Positions 26,201-39,478 of a stretch of 64,000 bases of DNA are shown piece after piece. The notes under the pieces were generated by a model. That model searched no databases, was not told where the DNA came from, and saw only the letters and a program-made list of their open reading frames with translations. Each line of letters opens with the position of its first letter. Position 1 is the first letter of the stretch. The DNA is taken from assembly GCA_950106755.1 (NCBI GenBank), contig OX467092.1, positions 9,424,001 through 9,488,000 on the forward strand, in the 5' to 3' direction. The translations under genes were made by a program, and so were the position numbers. This DNA is from Climacium dendroides. Taxonomy: Eukaryota > Streptophyta > Bryopsida > Hypnales > Climaciaceae.

Positions 26201-26442
26201 CTCGTCGTTTAACCCATAAATGACACTGCATCTATTTTATGGTCGATGAATGAGAGAGAATCTTTGCGTATAGGACAGAAGTGCAACTATTCATACTCAT
26301 AATTTTGCATGAAATAGGGGAGGTCTTATATATTGGTTATATATTGACTTCCAATGATTGCTTTTTCATTTTTTTACGCCAACAATCCACAAAGTACCCA
26401 AACACATCATTTCCGTTGTGACCAGCTCGTCAAGTAAGGATT
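23225..26442. other. Intergenic, no gene seen
   Basis: AT-rich DNA with only short open frames. About 25430-25590 is a degenerate ATAGATATA/AATATAAA low-complexity tract, which accounts for the Ile/Tyr-rich frames there. The sequence GTGACCAGCTCGTC occurs near 26198 and again near 26417, flanking about 220 bp. Confidence 0.55.
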
Positions 26443-26744
26443 AAGGGCCTCCTTACATGTATCAATCGTCAAGGGAATTGCACAGTAAGTGCTACAAGGA
26501 AAAATAAGCATTGCACTTTCACGTAGACCCGGTGGGTTGGGAGGGAAACAATAAAAAAAAATTCACGCGTATTAGATTCACTAGTCTCCACCAATGAGGT
26601 TGTCCGTCGATATCGGTGAAACTTTCAGCTCCTCCTTTCCCGCTTGCTCACCCCGGTAAGACCATGGGTGGAGCCACTTTTGTCTTCTAGCTTGAATTGG
26701 TTGTAAACTTGCCCACCGGGTGAGCATGTAAGGAGGCTCTAAGG
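26443..26744. repeat. 300-bp inverted-repeat element, MITE-like
   Basis: The left end contains TAAGGGCCTCCTTACATG and the right end CATGTAAGGAGGCTCTAAGG, an 18-bp inverted repeat with few mismatches. Inside it a second inverted pair, ACCCGGTGGG (near 26527) and CCCACCGGGT (near 26715), continues the symmetry. I could not define a target duplication. No coding capacity. Confidence 0.55.
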
Positions 26745-27392
26745 GTTAAGCTTAGTGTTGAGAACATGGTACCACAAGCCGACAAAGACAGACCTTAGGC
26801 ACCATGCTCTGGCATTATTCCTTGGTGCCCACAGACCACCCTTTCTACTAACTTAAGTCCATCATGGTGGATGTCATGCCATACAGTATGCCAAGTCTGC
26901 AAAAGTTGACATTTCCAAATGCGAATATTTGCGCCGGCTCAAGAAGCCAAGAAGGTGGGTAAAATTTATTTTTTTATAAAAAATCTAAGTTATACACACC
27001 AGGTGTTCTTCCATTCTCCCCCAATCTTCTTAGGGATATGGAACATGGAACCATGCGCAGCCCAACCTTGGAAACGGTGCCGTCCGAAAGCCCACAAACA
27101 AGGGCTCTTATTAAAATTAGCAGCCCACCACTTTTTTGAAACTCTGGCCTCACAAACGGAGTGCAAGGATTGGCAGAAAGCACATTCAGTGCTGGAGAAT
27201 CAACAAATGTCTGCGCTGGAGGTCGTAGACTTAGGTCACTACGTCACCACATGGCCGCAAAAAAAGGCATAGCCCACTACACCCAAAAAAAAGGGCACCA
27301 TATCTGAGGCTCTCGTGCCTTGGCCACTTGGCAATTGGGGGGAACTGATGAGAGAACTGCAAACGCACTTCCTGCACACATTTCCACATTTG
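26745..27392. other. Intergenic, no gene supported
   Basis: An open frame of 117 codons at 26919-27272 exists, but the composition, the lack of recognisable domains and the repeat-rich setting give no support for a gene. Confidence 0.5.
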
Positions 27393-27990
27393 AGGTCATG
27401 AGGTAGGGTGCAACAACCCTACTCTAAAAGCTACATTTAGCTTCATTTTTAGGTCATAAGGTAGGGTGCACCTCTACTATGAAAACAACCACTAATAGCA
27501 ACAACTAATAGAGAAGTATGTTTTGTTTCATTCTAGGTCATAAGGTAAAATACGATCTTGTTCTAAAATCAACAATTAATAGAGAGGTACGTTTTGTTTC
27601 ATTTTAGATTATAAGGTAAGGTACAAACTTGCTTTAAAAGCAACAATTAATAGAGAGGTACGTTTTGCTTTATTCTAGATCATAAGGTAGGGTGCACCTT
27701 TGCTCTAAAGGCAACCACTAATAGAGAGGTATGTTTTACTTTATTTTAGATCGTAAGGTAGGGTGCACCTCTGTTGTAAAGGCAACCACTAATAGCAACA
27801 CTTAATAGAGAGGTGCATTTTGCTTCATTTTAGGTCATAAGGTAGGGTGTGCCTCTACTCTAAAAGCAACCACTAATAGCAACTACCAATAGAGTGGTAC
27901 ATTTTGCTTCATTATAGATTATAAGGTAGGGTGTGCCTCTACTCTAAAAGCAACCACTAATAGAGAGGTACATTTTGCCTCCTTCAATGT
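27393..27990. repeat. Tandem array, 71- and 84-bp units
   Basis: The marker AGRTCATAAGGTA recurs near 27393, 27451, 27535, 27606, 27677, 27748, 27832 and 27915. The spacings are 58, 84, 71, 71, 71, 84 and 83. The long units differ from the short by an extra stretch of about 13 bases around CTAATAGCAA. Each unit also has GAGAGGTACRTTTTG. Eight diverged copies; non-coding. Confidence 0.85.
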
Positions 27991-28274
27991 ACCAACAATG
28001 TACATTTTAGGAGGTGGTCATTTTTTCATGACCATTGTATTTTAACTTCAAAAATTTGTAACTAATTCCAATGAGGTTAAAAAAATATAAAACTATGACT
28101 TGGATTAGATGCCAATTCCATTTTCCTTCCTACAAAAATTTACTGAAAGTTGTTTCAAGAAATTTAGCTACCACCCAAATGCAATTAGCTCTTAAAAGGT
28201 CACTTTAAGAGTACACTATCTATCTAAAATCCCTTTTTGGTCAATGCCTTCCATTTGGGACTTGGGGGGGGGGG

Positions 28275-28495
28275 TTGACCACTTTAGTAGCCCCTTTAGA
28301 TGGGTGCTTTTGTAACCCCTAAGGTCCAAAGAGTCTCACCTCAAAGGACTCTTGAAGGTTCAAACAAGGATCTATGATCTCAATTGACTACTTTAGTAGC
28401 CCCTTTAGATGGGTGCTTTTGTAACCCCTAAGGTCCAAAGAGTCTCACCTCAAAGGACTCTTGAAGGTTCAAACAAGGATCTATGATCTCAATTT
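28275..28495. repeat. 109-bp tandem duplication behind a G run
   Basis: Two nearly identical copies start near 28275 and 28384 (ACTTTAGTAGCCCCTTTAG in both). A run of more than ten G lies directly before the first copy at about 28264-28274. The copies hardly differ, so this is a young duplication. Confidence 0.85.
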
Positions 28496-30176
28496 TTAGC
28501 AAGAATTTTTGAACTTTCAAGATTTCAAGATCAAAAAATTAATTAGATTTATAAGGATTTTTTTTTTCAATCCATGCCTGGTAATAAGTCTAACTTGCCT
28601 TCACTTGTTTTGGGATTATTGTGGCATAACTCTAAGAACAAAAAAACTCATTTAGTTTCTTTACTTAAAACGCTTGTGAATGATATGGTCAAACCTTTTG
28701 GAATTTCTTTTAAACATTTCCATACTAGTCTAGTGCAAGATTATGTGGTTGGATATGCAAAAGAAATAAGTGTTTAAAATTTTTATTATTTTTATTGAAA
28801 ATGGGAGTTTTAAGTGGTTTTTGACAAAAATATGGCCTTGAGACTTTTATAGTTAAATGATGTGATTTTTAAAAAGAAATTGAGCCTCTTCAAGAAAAAA
28901 TCAATTCAGATTATTTTACAATATTTGAACCTTCACACAATATTCTACGAATTTTCAAAGTTAATAGCATAGGATACCAATGCATGCTACTAGACTTTCT
29001 TTAAATGGATCCCTTTAAAGCACAAAATGCTTCAACTTCCATTGATAACTTTAGAAGCCTTACGGTAGTTTTGGATGAATGTATGTACACATTGAAGGCC
29101 AAAATATAGGTGGTGCAAAATAGGCAGTGGTGATTTTGCAAGTGTATATTTAGCATTGGTTGAATGAAGGATTCTCTTAGTCAAATCATTAATTGGCTTC
29201 TTGAATTGGCTTCAAGATTAGAGTTATAGTAACAACATCAATGTTCTTATAAAAATCAAGGCCAATTACCAAGGTAAATCACGTAAAAATGATTAGCCTC
29301 TTTCATTATCAAATGTCTGCATTCTTTATTTCTACAAACCCTTGAAACCACTCATTGAAGAGTATTTCTCCTTTGCAACTCCATTTGCAAATGGGTGGTA
29401 AAGAATGAAGTTTTGATGCGGCCAAAATTTTTGCACTAATCAGATCGTGAATTGGATTTATAAAATTTTCAAAATACTTCATTGTGCATAGGAATTTGCC
29501 TTTAGTTGTGTACATATATTACCATTACCAAGAAATTGAGAAACAACATAAAAAAATGTCTTTATGATATAGAAATTGGTTCAAGTCAACATCCAAGGAA
29601 TTAGATAGATACATAGAAGGCATGTGATTGGATTTTCGTCACAAAAAATGATTATAGAAAGAAGTCTCATTGTAGATGTCAATAATTATGTAGCTCTTAT
29701 GTAGTGTAGTATTTCAAAAATAATTAGTGATGATTTTAATAAAAATATTGATAACGGCAATAGAAACCATTTCAAGACAGAAGACACTCAATCTCTTATT
29801 GAATGAAAAGAGACATTATTTTCCATAATGTGGGGTTTGTTTTAGTTCTATAATGACCTTCTTTTATACCTATATTTGAATCTTGTTGACCAAGATCCAA
29901 TCATCCTTGATGGAGATTATTTCTCATAATGAGGTTTAGCTTACACATTACCTTATCCACGACGTTATTACATACTTGCAATCCTCCATGTCTTTGATTT
30001 TTAATTCCCTAATCTTCAATCTAAATTGCTTGTAAATTGTTCCCTATATAATTATGTCATTATTGATGTTTATGCTGATGTTGTGGTCCTCTTCATCAAG
30101 ACTGAATCTATATCCTCATTTCTCCATTTTTTTCATAAGCCATTTTGACCTACAAGTCTTCTTCTCAATAGAACTA
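28496..30176. other. Intergenic, no gene seen
   Basis: Strongly AT-rich; open frames are short and without recognisable domains. Confidence 0.5.
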
Positions 30177-30630
30177 TAGAAGACTTGGTCATAGTGAAGG
30201 TACCAACAACCTATTTTCAAATGAGGAATTGACCATTTTTGGATCTAGGCTTGGATGAACATGTAGTATTGGGAAGTCTTGTCAATCCAAACTACTAAAA
30301 GAGGAGAGTTTCTCCTTTATGATGGTGTAGAAGACTTGGTTATAGTGAAGGTACTAACAACTTGTTTTCAAATGAGGAATTGACCATTTTTGGATTCAAA
30401 CTTGGATGAACATGTAGTATTGGGAAGTCTTGTCAATCCAAACAGCTAAAAAAAGATAATTTCTCCTTTGAGGTGGTGTAGAAGACTTGGTCATAGTGAA
30501 GGTACCAATAATCTGTTTTCAAATGAAGAATTGACTATTTTTGGATTTAGGCTTGGATGAACATGTAGTATTGGAAAGTTTTGTCAATCCAAACTATCAA
30601 AAAAAAGAGTTTATCTTTCATGATGGCACA
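30177..30630. repeat. 151-bp tandem triplication
   Basis: Three units start at 30177, 30328 and 30479 (TAGAAGACTTGGT in each) with a few percent of differences and identical spacing. No open frame runs through all three. Confidence 0.85.
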
Positions 30631-33423
30631 TTTCAGCAATAAATCTTTAATGATGCATCTAAATAGAGAGGATAAATGATTAATGGTTTTGAAAAAAAAG
30701 TTGAAAAATAAACTAAGACAAACTAAAGATTATCATAGTAAGATCAATTTAACCTTTAGAGGACCCTTGTCCCATGGAAGGACAAATGAAAGCTTGGCTA
30801 GGTTCTTATGATCTCAAGTTTTGGCTCAATTTCTTGAAACTTTTTTTCAAGATGGAAAAATACATTAGCTTTATGGGAATATGATTTTTATTTCAATTGG
30901 TGCCCATGAGCAAATGTTATGCCACCCTGAGCCCAAAATAGAATTCTTTAGATAGCTAAAAAAAATTATTTTTAAATTTTTTAAATTTAGTTTTCAATGT
31001 AGATATCTTTGATTCATTCTATTTGGATTACTGATGTAAGAGTTATGGAGCTTCTTGTTTTGTGAGCAATTATAGGAACTTGTAAAAGTAATGCACTGGA
31101 TTCATTTTTTAACTCAATTTTCAAAGTTCAAAAAAATATAATTCTAGGTGGATAAGTTTAATTAGTAGTACAATTTCATCATTATTATTGGTGTTTTTCA
31201 ATTCCATCATTATTATTGGTGTTTTTTAATTCCATCTTACAACTATTAAGTCAATATTAACAATTTAGTTTTATCTTCTATCTCATATTTGCTTCTACTT
31301 AACAATGTTGTCAATAAAAAGAATGAAAATCAAGTGTATGTTTTTGAATTTTTATCTATAGACTTTCAATTCAATTCTTCAATATAAAAATTATAAAATC
31401 ACCATGTGTAGTTCAAAAAATTTAAGTTAAGAAGATTCTTAGTCTTTTACTCTAGTCATGCCATGTGCAGAAAGACCATTTTGATCACTTTAAAAGCAAA
31501 AGTCTGTAATCTCCATAAGTTCATTTATGAAAATTCTTGTACTCATTCTTGTATACAAATTTAGTGAAAGATCCTATGGATAGATACAAGTATGCCAAAG
31601 AAAATTCAATGTTTTTTGCTCTTTGCAATTGACATGGTATTTTTAAGTGGTTTTTTATGAGAAAAAGACTTTGTCTATGAACAAAACTTAATAAGCACTC
31701 TTGTAAGTCCTTTTCAATATCAATTTTTTTGTCTTCATTCTTTTGTCTTTCCACAGATATATAAAATGAATTCTTAAGAAGTTTCTTCAGTTATAAATCC
31801 TTAAACTCTAAGAATCTTCTAGGAAATGTGAATCTAGAGGTAAAATAAATCATGGCTTGAGAAAAATCTAAACATAAAATCTTCATTTTTATAAGTTCAT
31901 CTTTTCTTTCTATCTTTCTATGAATAAAATTCATGACCTTGCACAAAAATTATGAAGCACCACATCATCATTCAAATTAGATCTTAGTATTAATGGAAAA
32001 TATTATAAATTATAAATTTAGCAAAAATAGATGTGTCTAATCTATTTAGTATAGCTCCTATACTAAATTCTTGAAAATGTTCATCATCCATCTACTAGAT
32101 GTTGATTGGTTTAGAGATTAAATTTTGGCAAGCAACCTCTTAGGTCATTTGGAATCTAAAATCATATTTAGAGGATGTTGATTTCAAATACTTGTGAGCT
32201 AAGCTAAGATCCATATTCATTTTTTTTAGCTTTGTAATCACTTTGAATTATATAAATTGACCAATATCAAGTGAAATAGGTTTATTTAAAATTTGAGATA
32301 AACCAAAAATCAATAAACTTTGATTATCCATAAATCCATAATTTATTCAAAAAAACATGTTTTATTCATCTTAAGTGTTTCAAATGCATGTTTCCATGTG
32401 TGTGAACCTTTTTAATCTAATTTTAATTTACCTCATCATTTAAAAAAACTAAAAATGAACTATAACATGAATTTTGAATGATCGATTGAATCAATGAGAA
32501 AAATTCAATCATTTATGCAGTTGGAGAAAATTATATATTTTTGGCTTTATTTTTGTATAAACTAGGATATCTAAGAAGAAATTTTGTAAAAGAATGAAGG
32601 CAAATGTTGAGTATTTAAGAGTGAACTCCCAAAATTCTTTGATTTCTTTTGGGAAAAAAAAGTTGTCCAAATTTATAATTTCCTAATGAATGCTAAACTT
32701 TTGTGTTTTCTAATTTTTTTGCTAAATCCTTTTCAAAGTGGAACCTACAAGATTTCAAACCTCAAAATTTCAATATTTTAGAACGTGTTGAAATTGAATC
32801 TACATTCAAATATGTAAGGTTATAACTAGTGTAGTGAAAATAATAATAATAATAAAAGTTGGTTCAAAGATTTTTGTGTATGTTAAAGGTAATTCAATTA
32901 GATGTGCCTTAAGGACATAGGTAGCATGTGAGTTTAGGATCTTGAGCCTATGAACTTAGGAGTTTAGGCTCGTATATTATTTAGGTACCTATATTATAGG
33001 CACCTTCTATAATTATAGGATATTTATATTGTAGGTGTTTATATTATAGGTAATGATGGTATAAGCACCTTCCATAGTTACGGGACACTTATGTTATAAG
33101 TATATATGTTATAGGCATCTCCAATAGTTATAGATTACCTACTTATAATTAAGTTCACGTATTAGCATTGTTGGATAGACAAGGATACCCTTGTTGTCTT
33201 TGTTCAAAGATAGAGTCTACAATAATCAATTACCATTACCAATAACAAGAGCTAATAAATATTATCCAAAAAATATTTTTTAATAATTTTTTAATACTTT
33301 GTTAGTCTTATATTACTATTGTATTTCTATTAGAGATCAATCCTTTAAGTTAGATTAATACTTGTAGAAAATCCTTGAGTACAATTCATGGTCCACATAC
33401 AAATCATGTAACGCCACTACTAA
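30631..33423. other. Intergenic, no gene seen
   Basis: Very AT-rich. The only structure I note is the CCTATAA-type repeat at about 32980-33145, related in inverse orientation to 14165-14405. Confidence 0.5.
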
Positions 33424-33776
33424 GGTAAAACAACCCATTGTGGTTAGATGACCCATAGTGGACACCTAGAGAATGGCCCCTTCATGGATTTTTTCACACT
33501 ATAAGAAAACAATGTTTTTCTAGACACGTAGTTTTTGCATCCGAACGTCGTGCATGATGTCTTGTCATGTTTGGCCAGACATCAAAAAATTTGAGTTATG
33601 GCATATATGCCAAAAACATGGTACGTTAAGGCAAAATGTCGTATGTCCAGCGTTAGACATCACAAAAAACATCGATCAACGGGGTTCTTAGAAGTTGACA
33701 TGTGGTTGCCATCTAAGCGCAGGAAAGCCAGAGTGTCATTTTTTTCATCCATTGCCCGTCTATAATGTGGCATTTG

Positions 33777-33854
33777 ACGTGTCATTGACGTGGCATGCCA
33801 CGTTAGTGATGACGAAATTGGCTGACGTGGCATCCATGTATACTGACGTGGCAT
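33777..33854. repeat. Subterminal TGACGTGGCAT repeats of CACTA-A
   Basis: Exact copies of TGACGTGGCAT start at 33786, 33823 and 33844, with a variant TGACGTGTCAT at about 33777. In En/Spm the TNPA protein binds short repeats clustered behind the termini; these are the likely counterpart. Element B has TGACGTGGAC in the matching place. Confidence 0.6.
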
Positions 33855-34169
33855 TTTTTCGAAGCTACTTGAACTGTCTTCCTAGAATTTTAGGATGTTT
33901 TTTGAGACATCAATGTGGACATCTAAGTGTCTTAAATGACATTAGGCGAAACAATTGTATGCTGACAAAAATGTTCCATCCGGGCTTGTAGAGTTTGTAT
34001 AGGTGTGCTTCTTAAAACACACCCTGTCATAGGAGATGTCTACTTTTAAGTCAGTACAACTGCATGCTGGGGTAGTGGATGGGCTTGTTGCATTGTGGGA
34101 TGTCATCGGAAACGTCTACTTAGAAGATCTTCGTAGAAAGAGATGCAATTTTCAACAGACGCTTATTTT

Positions 34170-34830
34170 TGGGGACATCTCGGCGTTGGGACCGCCCAGG
34201 GGAGCGCGAGTGCCGCAGTGGCTCCCTCCCCACCCGACGTCGGGGTCGCACTGCCTCCCCTCCCCGGCATTGGGGACACACAAGCTCCCCTTGCTCCTTA
34301 CAACACTGCCTCCACCGCCGCGCTCCCGTAATTGTTCGCCCTCCGTGACCTCCTGCAAGCTCGAATTGCAAACCTCAAATTAACAACCTTAGAGAGCACG
34401 GTGGGCAATTTTGAAGATGAGACTCCAAGGAGATACCAATGGTGTCCACTCAAGCACCATGTGAAGCTACAATTCGCCACAAATGAATGGAAGTAGATGA
34501 AGATGGACGGAGTTATGCGTCACTACCAACACAATACAATGAATGTGTCAGAAAAGTGAATTGAATTGCATCCAACATCTAAATGGCAAGGAGAAGGCGT
34601 AGTGGGGAGGGGGCGGATTCGTTGTAGGAGGGGTCGGAGTTGCCGCCAGAGGAGGCAGTGCGGCGGTAGGGGCAGGCGGGAGGGGGAAGGCCCATTGCGG
34701 TAGGGAAAAGGGCTGCCGCAAGAGGGGCACTGCCGCCGTTGGAGGGAGGTAGTGCGATGGTAGGGGGATTTGGGAGCCCCTACCCCTCTCAATTCTTTAG
34801 CGCCTCCCCCTTCTCCTTTGCTCAAACATG
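34170..34830. other. Two GC-rich blocks inside CACTA-A
   Basis: A C-rich block (about 34180-34360) and a G-rich block (about 34570-34830) stand out from AT-rich surroundings and read like inverted versions of the same Pro/Arg-rich low-complexity sequence. The open frames over them are composition artefacts or remains of a captured exon; I cannot tell which. Confidence 0.45.
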
Positions 34831-35893
34831 AATTCGACCAAGCAAAAGTTGAAGTGACGACGTGTGGGAAGAAGGTGTGGTGTAGGAGATATTTTTTACC
34901 TTCTCAAACTTTGGAACTTCATGTGTCAAAATTGCAATGTTGTTCTTAGATTGCTTGTTTTTGCTTAGGCGATTGCTATGATGGAGGCTACCATCCACTT
35001 CTGTACTAGTTTCTTCTTTGTCCATCCCTGAGGTGAGTGAAGTAACAACAATGCCATCCACAAACCACTCAAATGTGCTCATACTTGCATAATTGACTTG
35101 AAAATCCTCCCTCCCCTGCTCTGCTACACCCTCTAGCCTAAGCAAATGTAAACAACCACTGTGCGATGCTTTAGGCATTTCCATATTGTTCAAAATCAAA
35201 TTATTTCACTGAAAAAAATATGAGAGGAGCTACTGTGCGTAGAGAAAGGCAGACAGTGGAGTTAGGGTTTTGCTAAGTCCCATCATTGTGTAGACGTCCC
35301 ACATGGCACATCGGATGCTATAGTTTCAAACTAAGGCATTTTGTTTGAAAGTTGACATTGACATGCTTTCGAGAACATCAAAACTGAGACTCAGACATTC
35401 GGATAGACACCAGCCTATCTGAGTTGATGTTATCAGTGACACATTCTTTGCGAATTTGCAATTGACGACAAAAAGGACAACATTAATTTCATGTAGTGTG
35501 TCTAGGAAGTCCAGCCTAGCTGGGAAGACATGGCATATCTTTGAGAACGACAATTATCTTAGTTTCTAAAGAGATGTACATTTATGAGTCATACTTTGTA
35601 TCCCAAAGTTAGAAAAAAGGTTATTTTGAAATGGATCCAATCCTCTCCCAATTTTAAATGGGTTTAGGATTAAGAATTGAAGAAATAGAATTTGTAAGTC
35701 ACTTTTTTAGTTTTGAAAAGGCTAAGTGGAGGTACCACTAATGCCGTTTTCCCTTTGCCTTACAACTAGGATAGGATATCAGAAGACCTTGAACTCATAC
35801 TATGTTTTTAATTATTTTTCAGTAGTCTAGGGGACCTCCTCTTTTTTCAATTATTTTTTGGCTCTATGTGTATAGATGTAGTAGGTGCTCCAA

Positions 35894-36040
35894 GTGTCTC
35901 AACTAGGGACCCAAATGCTACACCTAGGGGCCCCCAAGTGTCTCAACTAGGGACCCAAATGCTACACCTGGGGGCCCTCAAGTGTCTCAACTAGGGTTCC
36001 AAGTGCTATACCTGAGGGTCCCAAGTGTCTCAACTACTCA
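35894..36040. repeat. 44-bp tandem repeat in CACTA-A
   Basis: Four units marked by GTGTCTCAACTA start at 35894, 35938, 35982 and 36025 (spacing 44, 44, 43). Most contain CTAGGG and GCTACACCT or a variant. Confidence 0.85.
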
Positions 36041-37682
36041 AGAGAAGTTGAACTCATAGATAACTTTACATTGTTGGTATGGGAAAGTGGAGCTCCTACT
36101 ACCTATCACTTCATTATCTTTTAGACTCCTAAAATAGAACTTCTAAAACAGAACTTCTAAATCACTTTTTTTTGAAGTAACAAAGTCCCAAAACTACAAC
36201 TCATTCTTTTTTATTCTATATTATACGACCATCCTCTATGTAGGTAGATCCTACTGGATGATGTTGAATTGGCTTCTTGTAAGAAAGTGGTGCCCATAAT
36301 GGCTTAGACTCTGGAAGTGTAAAAGTTGTTGCCTTTTTTAGCTATGGATACCAATGAATGCTTAGTAGTATCAGACATATAGTGCAGAGGATTCAACGTT
36401 TCTTAGCCTAACCGGATGCTTTTTTTAGCATGCATGAGCAAGGCTTCATGTTACACAGAACATGTTGTGGAACATATGAAAGAACTAGCGGTAATTTTGT
36501 GTGTCTTTTAGGATGTCAAACTTGACAACCGATGTCAGACATAGCACATGTAGCACATAGACACTTTCTTCTCTTTAGATGCGTTGATGCCACACAAAAG
36601 CTTGTACGAGACATCGTGGTATTCTTTTAGACATGAATGTGTCTTAGTGGACACGATGTTAGAAGCACTTCATGCTTTCATAAATTAAGAGTTGAACGTT
36701 GACGTGCTCCATCTCTAGACAATTTGATGTCCTGTAGCTAGATGAAGAGAAGTAGAATTCACGAATTTCTAATTTTTTCTACATAGTTGGCCTAATGAAA
36801 TGCTTTTTTTTTATTATTTGTATTTTTAGTGTATGACCTTGAAGCAATAGAAGCCCTTTATTAATTGTTGTTTGCAAAAAGTTATCCATAGTTGTTGAGC
36901 CTAATTGTTTGGCATTGCTTTTTTCTCCCGTTCGAAATTACTCAAAAAATTAGACATCATATTCAATTGTTGCTTATGTTTTTGTAAAAGGAGACCTAAT
37001 CCTCATGCTAAATTTCCTTTCTTCTTTGTAGAGATGTGCTTCAACTAAACACATACTTCATGGAGTTAGATGTACAATTTTACAGCTTCATGAGTCATAG
37101 AATGTCTTCTTGGCTTCACATGCATTTAGAATTCAAAGAAGACATCATGCTCACTCTTCTTTTCATATGTTGTAGTGAATCAGAGGTATAAGTCATACTC
37201 TTGTGGGGGTATTTTATTGGGGTCTAGTGAAGAAACACTTTGTTTATGTTTTTCTTGCCTCCAATAATCACGACATAGAAAGCAAGTGAGATAGTGATAG
37301 TGATCATAATTGGTACCTTGCATGAAGTGGAAGTGCTAGTTTTCCTAAGCCCCCACGTAGTGCTTATATGGTAGTACTTACTATGAAGCCCCAAATAGTG
37401 TCACTGCAAAAAATGTTGGGGAAGTCTGTTGTGAGTGACATTTTCTTGAGCATCAGCCTGTCACCGCAATAGATGTTTAGGATGTCTACGTGTCCAAGTG
37501 CTATTAATTCTTGTCATGAGTGATGTCGGTGGTATCATCATGTACTAGACTACTATAAGGAGACTATGTCAACGCCTAGGGCAGTATCTTTTTGTATAGG
37601 TCATGTACTGAGTTTTGGGTGTATGTGTTGTAGTTACTCTGCATGTCCCTGCTTCTGATTTGGAAGATCCCTTTTCATTTCA

Positions 37683-38107
37683 ATGGACAAGGATAACTCC
37701 AAGGATTGCTACAAAGCTGTTCAGGTGATCACAAAGTGGAGGAGAATTTCTAGAAAGTATTCAAAGGACCCCGGAGATGACAATGAGTGGTTAAGTACTC
37801 GTTTACAGAGACACTGATGTCAACTAACCCCCTTGAGTCAGAAGTGCTACAGTCTTCTAAGGTGATAGACAATCCTATCCATACTTTGCAATCCAAGAGG
37901 AAAGTGAGTTATAAGACACATGTTGAAGAAGGTTTGAAGGAGATGCGTGATTGCATAGAGTATGTAAATAGCTCAATGAGGCAGGAATTAAAAGTTCATG
38001 GTAGACATAGTATGGAGTTGCAAGTGGTGGGAGCTACCAGCAGTAGCCCTCCTCCCAAAAGGAAAGTGTCGTTGGAGGACTTGCTTGGCAAGTACTACAC
38101 AAAATAG
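37683..38107 (+). pseudogene. Small ORF remnant in CACTA-A
   Basis: I do not recognise this. An ATG at 37683 opens about 44 codons (MDKDNSKDCYKAVQVITKWR at its start). A second frame, 37787-38107, follows with a charged helical part and the C-terminal KRKVSLEDLLGKYYTK. The two frames overlap and could have been one gene joined by a short intron or split by a frameshift. Position upstream of the transposase and lysine-rich composition suggest an accessory transposon protein, but no domain is clear. Confidence 0.35.
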
Positions 38108-39478
38108 GTGAATGTCATACATGATGTGAAGGTAGTAAGTGTGTGAGGAATGCAGTGAAGTACTCAGCCATCTTTGAGGACCACATATGGTATTTTTTTG
38201 ACAGTTTTGGTCTATTGTAATACACAGACTACTATCCACAATCTAAGACTGTTAGATCCATGAACAAACAAGTGCAATGGACATCACGGTGTTTTTCCAG
38301 ACGTCTATGATGACAAATATATGTTTAGAATAACATCCTAACATTGAAAATTTCATGATTATGATTGAGACATGCTGTTTTTGTAATTCTCCTATGGGTC
38401 ATTCTAGTATATGTTAGTATGTTCTTAATATTATTGTCATCAATGAGAGCATATTATTTGTGCATGTTCAACCCCTTTGTACATGTCACTCGAGGTTTAA
38501 AATTGTTGCAATTAGCAATGCATTTTTCCAATTAGCTTATTGAGTTCCAATGGATTGGAAATAAGTCTTGCTAGTTCTTTTTCGCACACAGAAGTTGTGT
38601 TCTTCAATGAATTAGGTATATATGGTGAGCTTTGTCATTGTAGTCGGCTTTTGTAGCACACTTATCACTTAGATTTCCATGAGTTTTTTTTTTTTTGCCA
38701 CACTTGGCTTCTTTGTTAGTTGCTATTGCATCTTTTTCATTGCCTTTTCTATCACATGTTGTAGTGAACGGGTTTAATTACTTCATGAAAGGAGATCCGG
38801 AATTGTGTGGCATCAACAACTATACATAGGTGTTGACATCTGGGACTGACATGGAAGACAGGCAACGACAACGTGGTGTAAGAGTTTGCATCAATACAGA
38901 CGGTCGTGTCCTTTGCCACATTCTTGTATGTGACCTCATTCTGCAAACCAAGTTGAAGGTGGCAACAGAGTTGAACTTGAAGAGGTTCCCATGTCCATGC
39001 AAAAATGGTCATAGAAGGCAACGTCGGGTTATTGATGTGATTTGGAAGCATCATGGAGAGGTGGGACGGGATGATTTTCTGACGAAGTCAATGATTGGGA
39101 GGGACCCACCCAATGGATACCCTCCTAACGGCATTTGGATGGAAGATCTTCTTTATGACGATGATATCATCGACAATGACATGGACATTGTAGAAGACAA
39201 CGTTGTTGTTGATGACGTCAATAGAGGACTAGAATTTGGGAACATTGATGTCAATGATGCTACAAAAGACAAAGACACTCCTCTTGATGTACATCACGAT
39301 GTCCAGAGGCAAGTCATGGAGGCCTTTGATTATGGAAATGCACTGCATTTAAACACCTTGGTGTCCGAAGGAGCGTTAAGTCTTGAAGAAGACATTGATG
39401 TCAACACAGTTGAAGACATGTAATGTTTATATGAACACGCAACAACAACACTGTATGAGGGAGCATCATCAAGTATTC

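Noticed and set aside
26919..27272. 117-codon open frame
   Set aside because: No domain, no splice or promoter context, and low-quality composition next to repeat arrays.
27393..27990. CRISPR-like direct repeats
   Set aside because: Whole units repeat in tandem without unique spacers, and the sequence is plant nuclear DNA.
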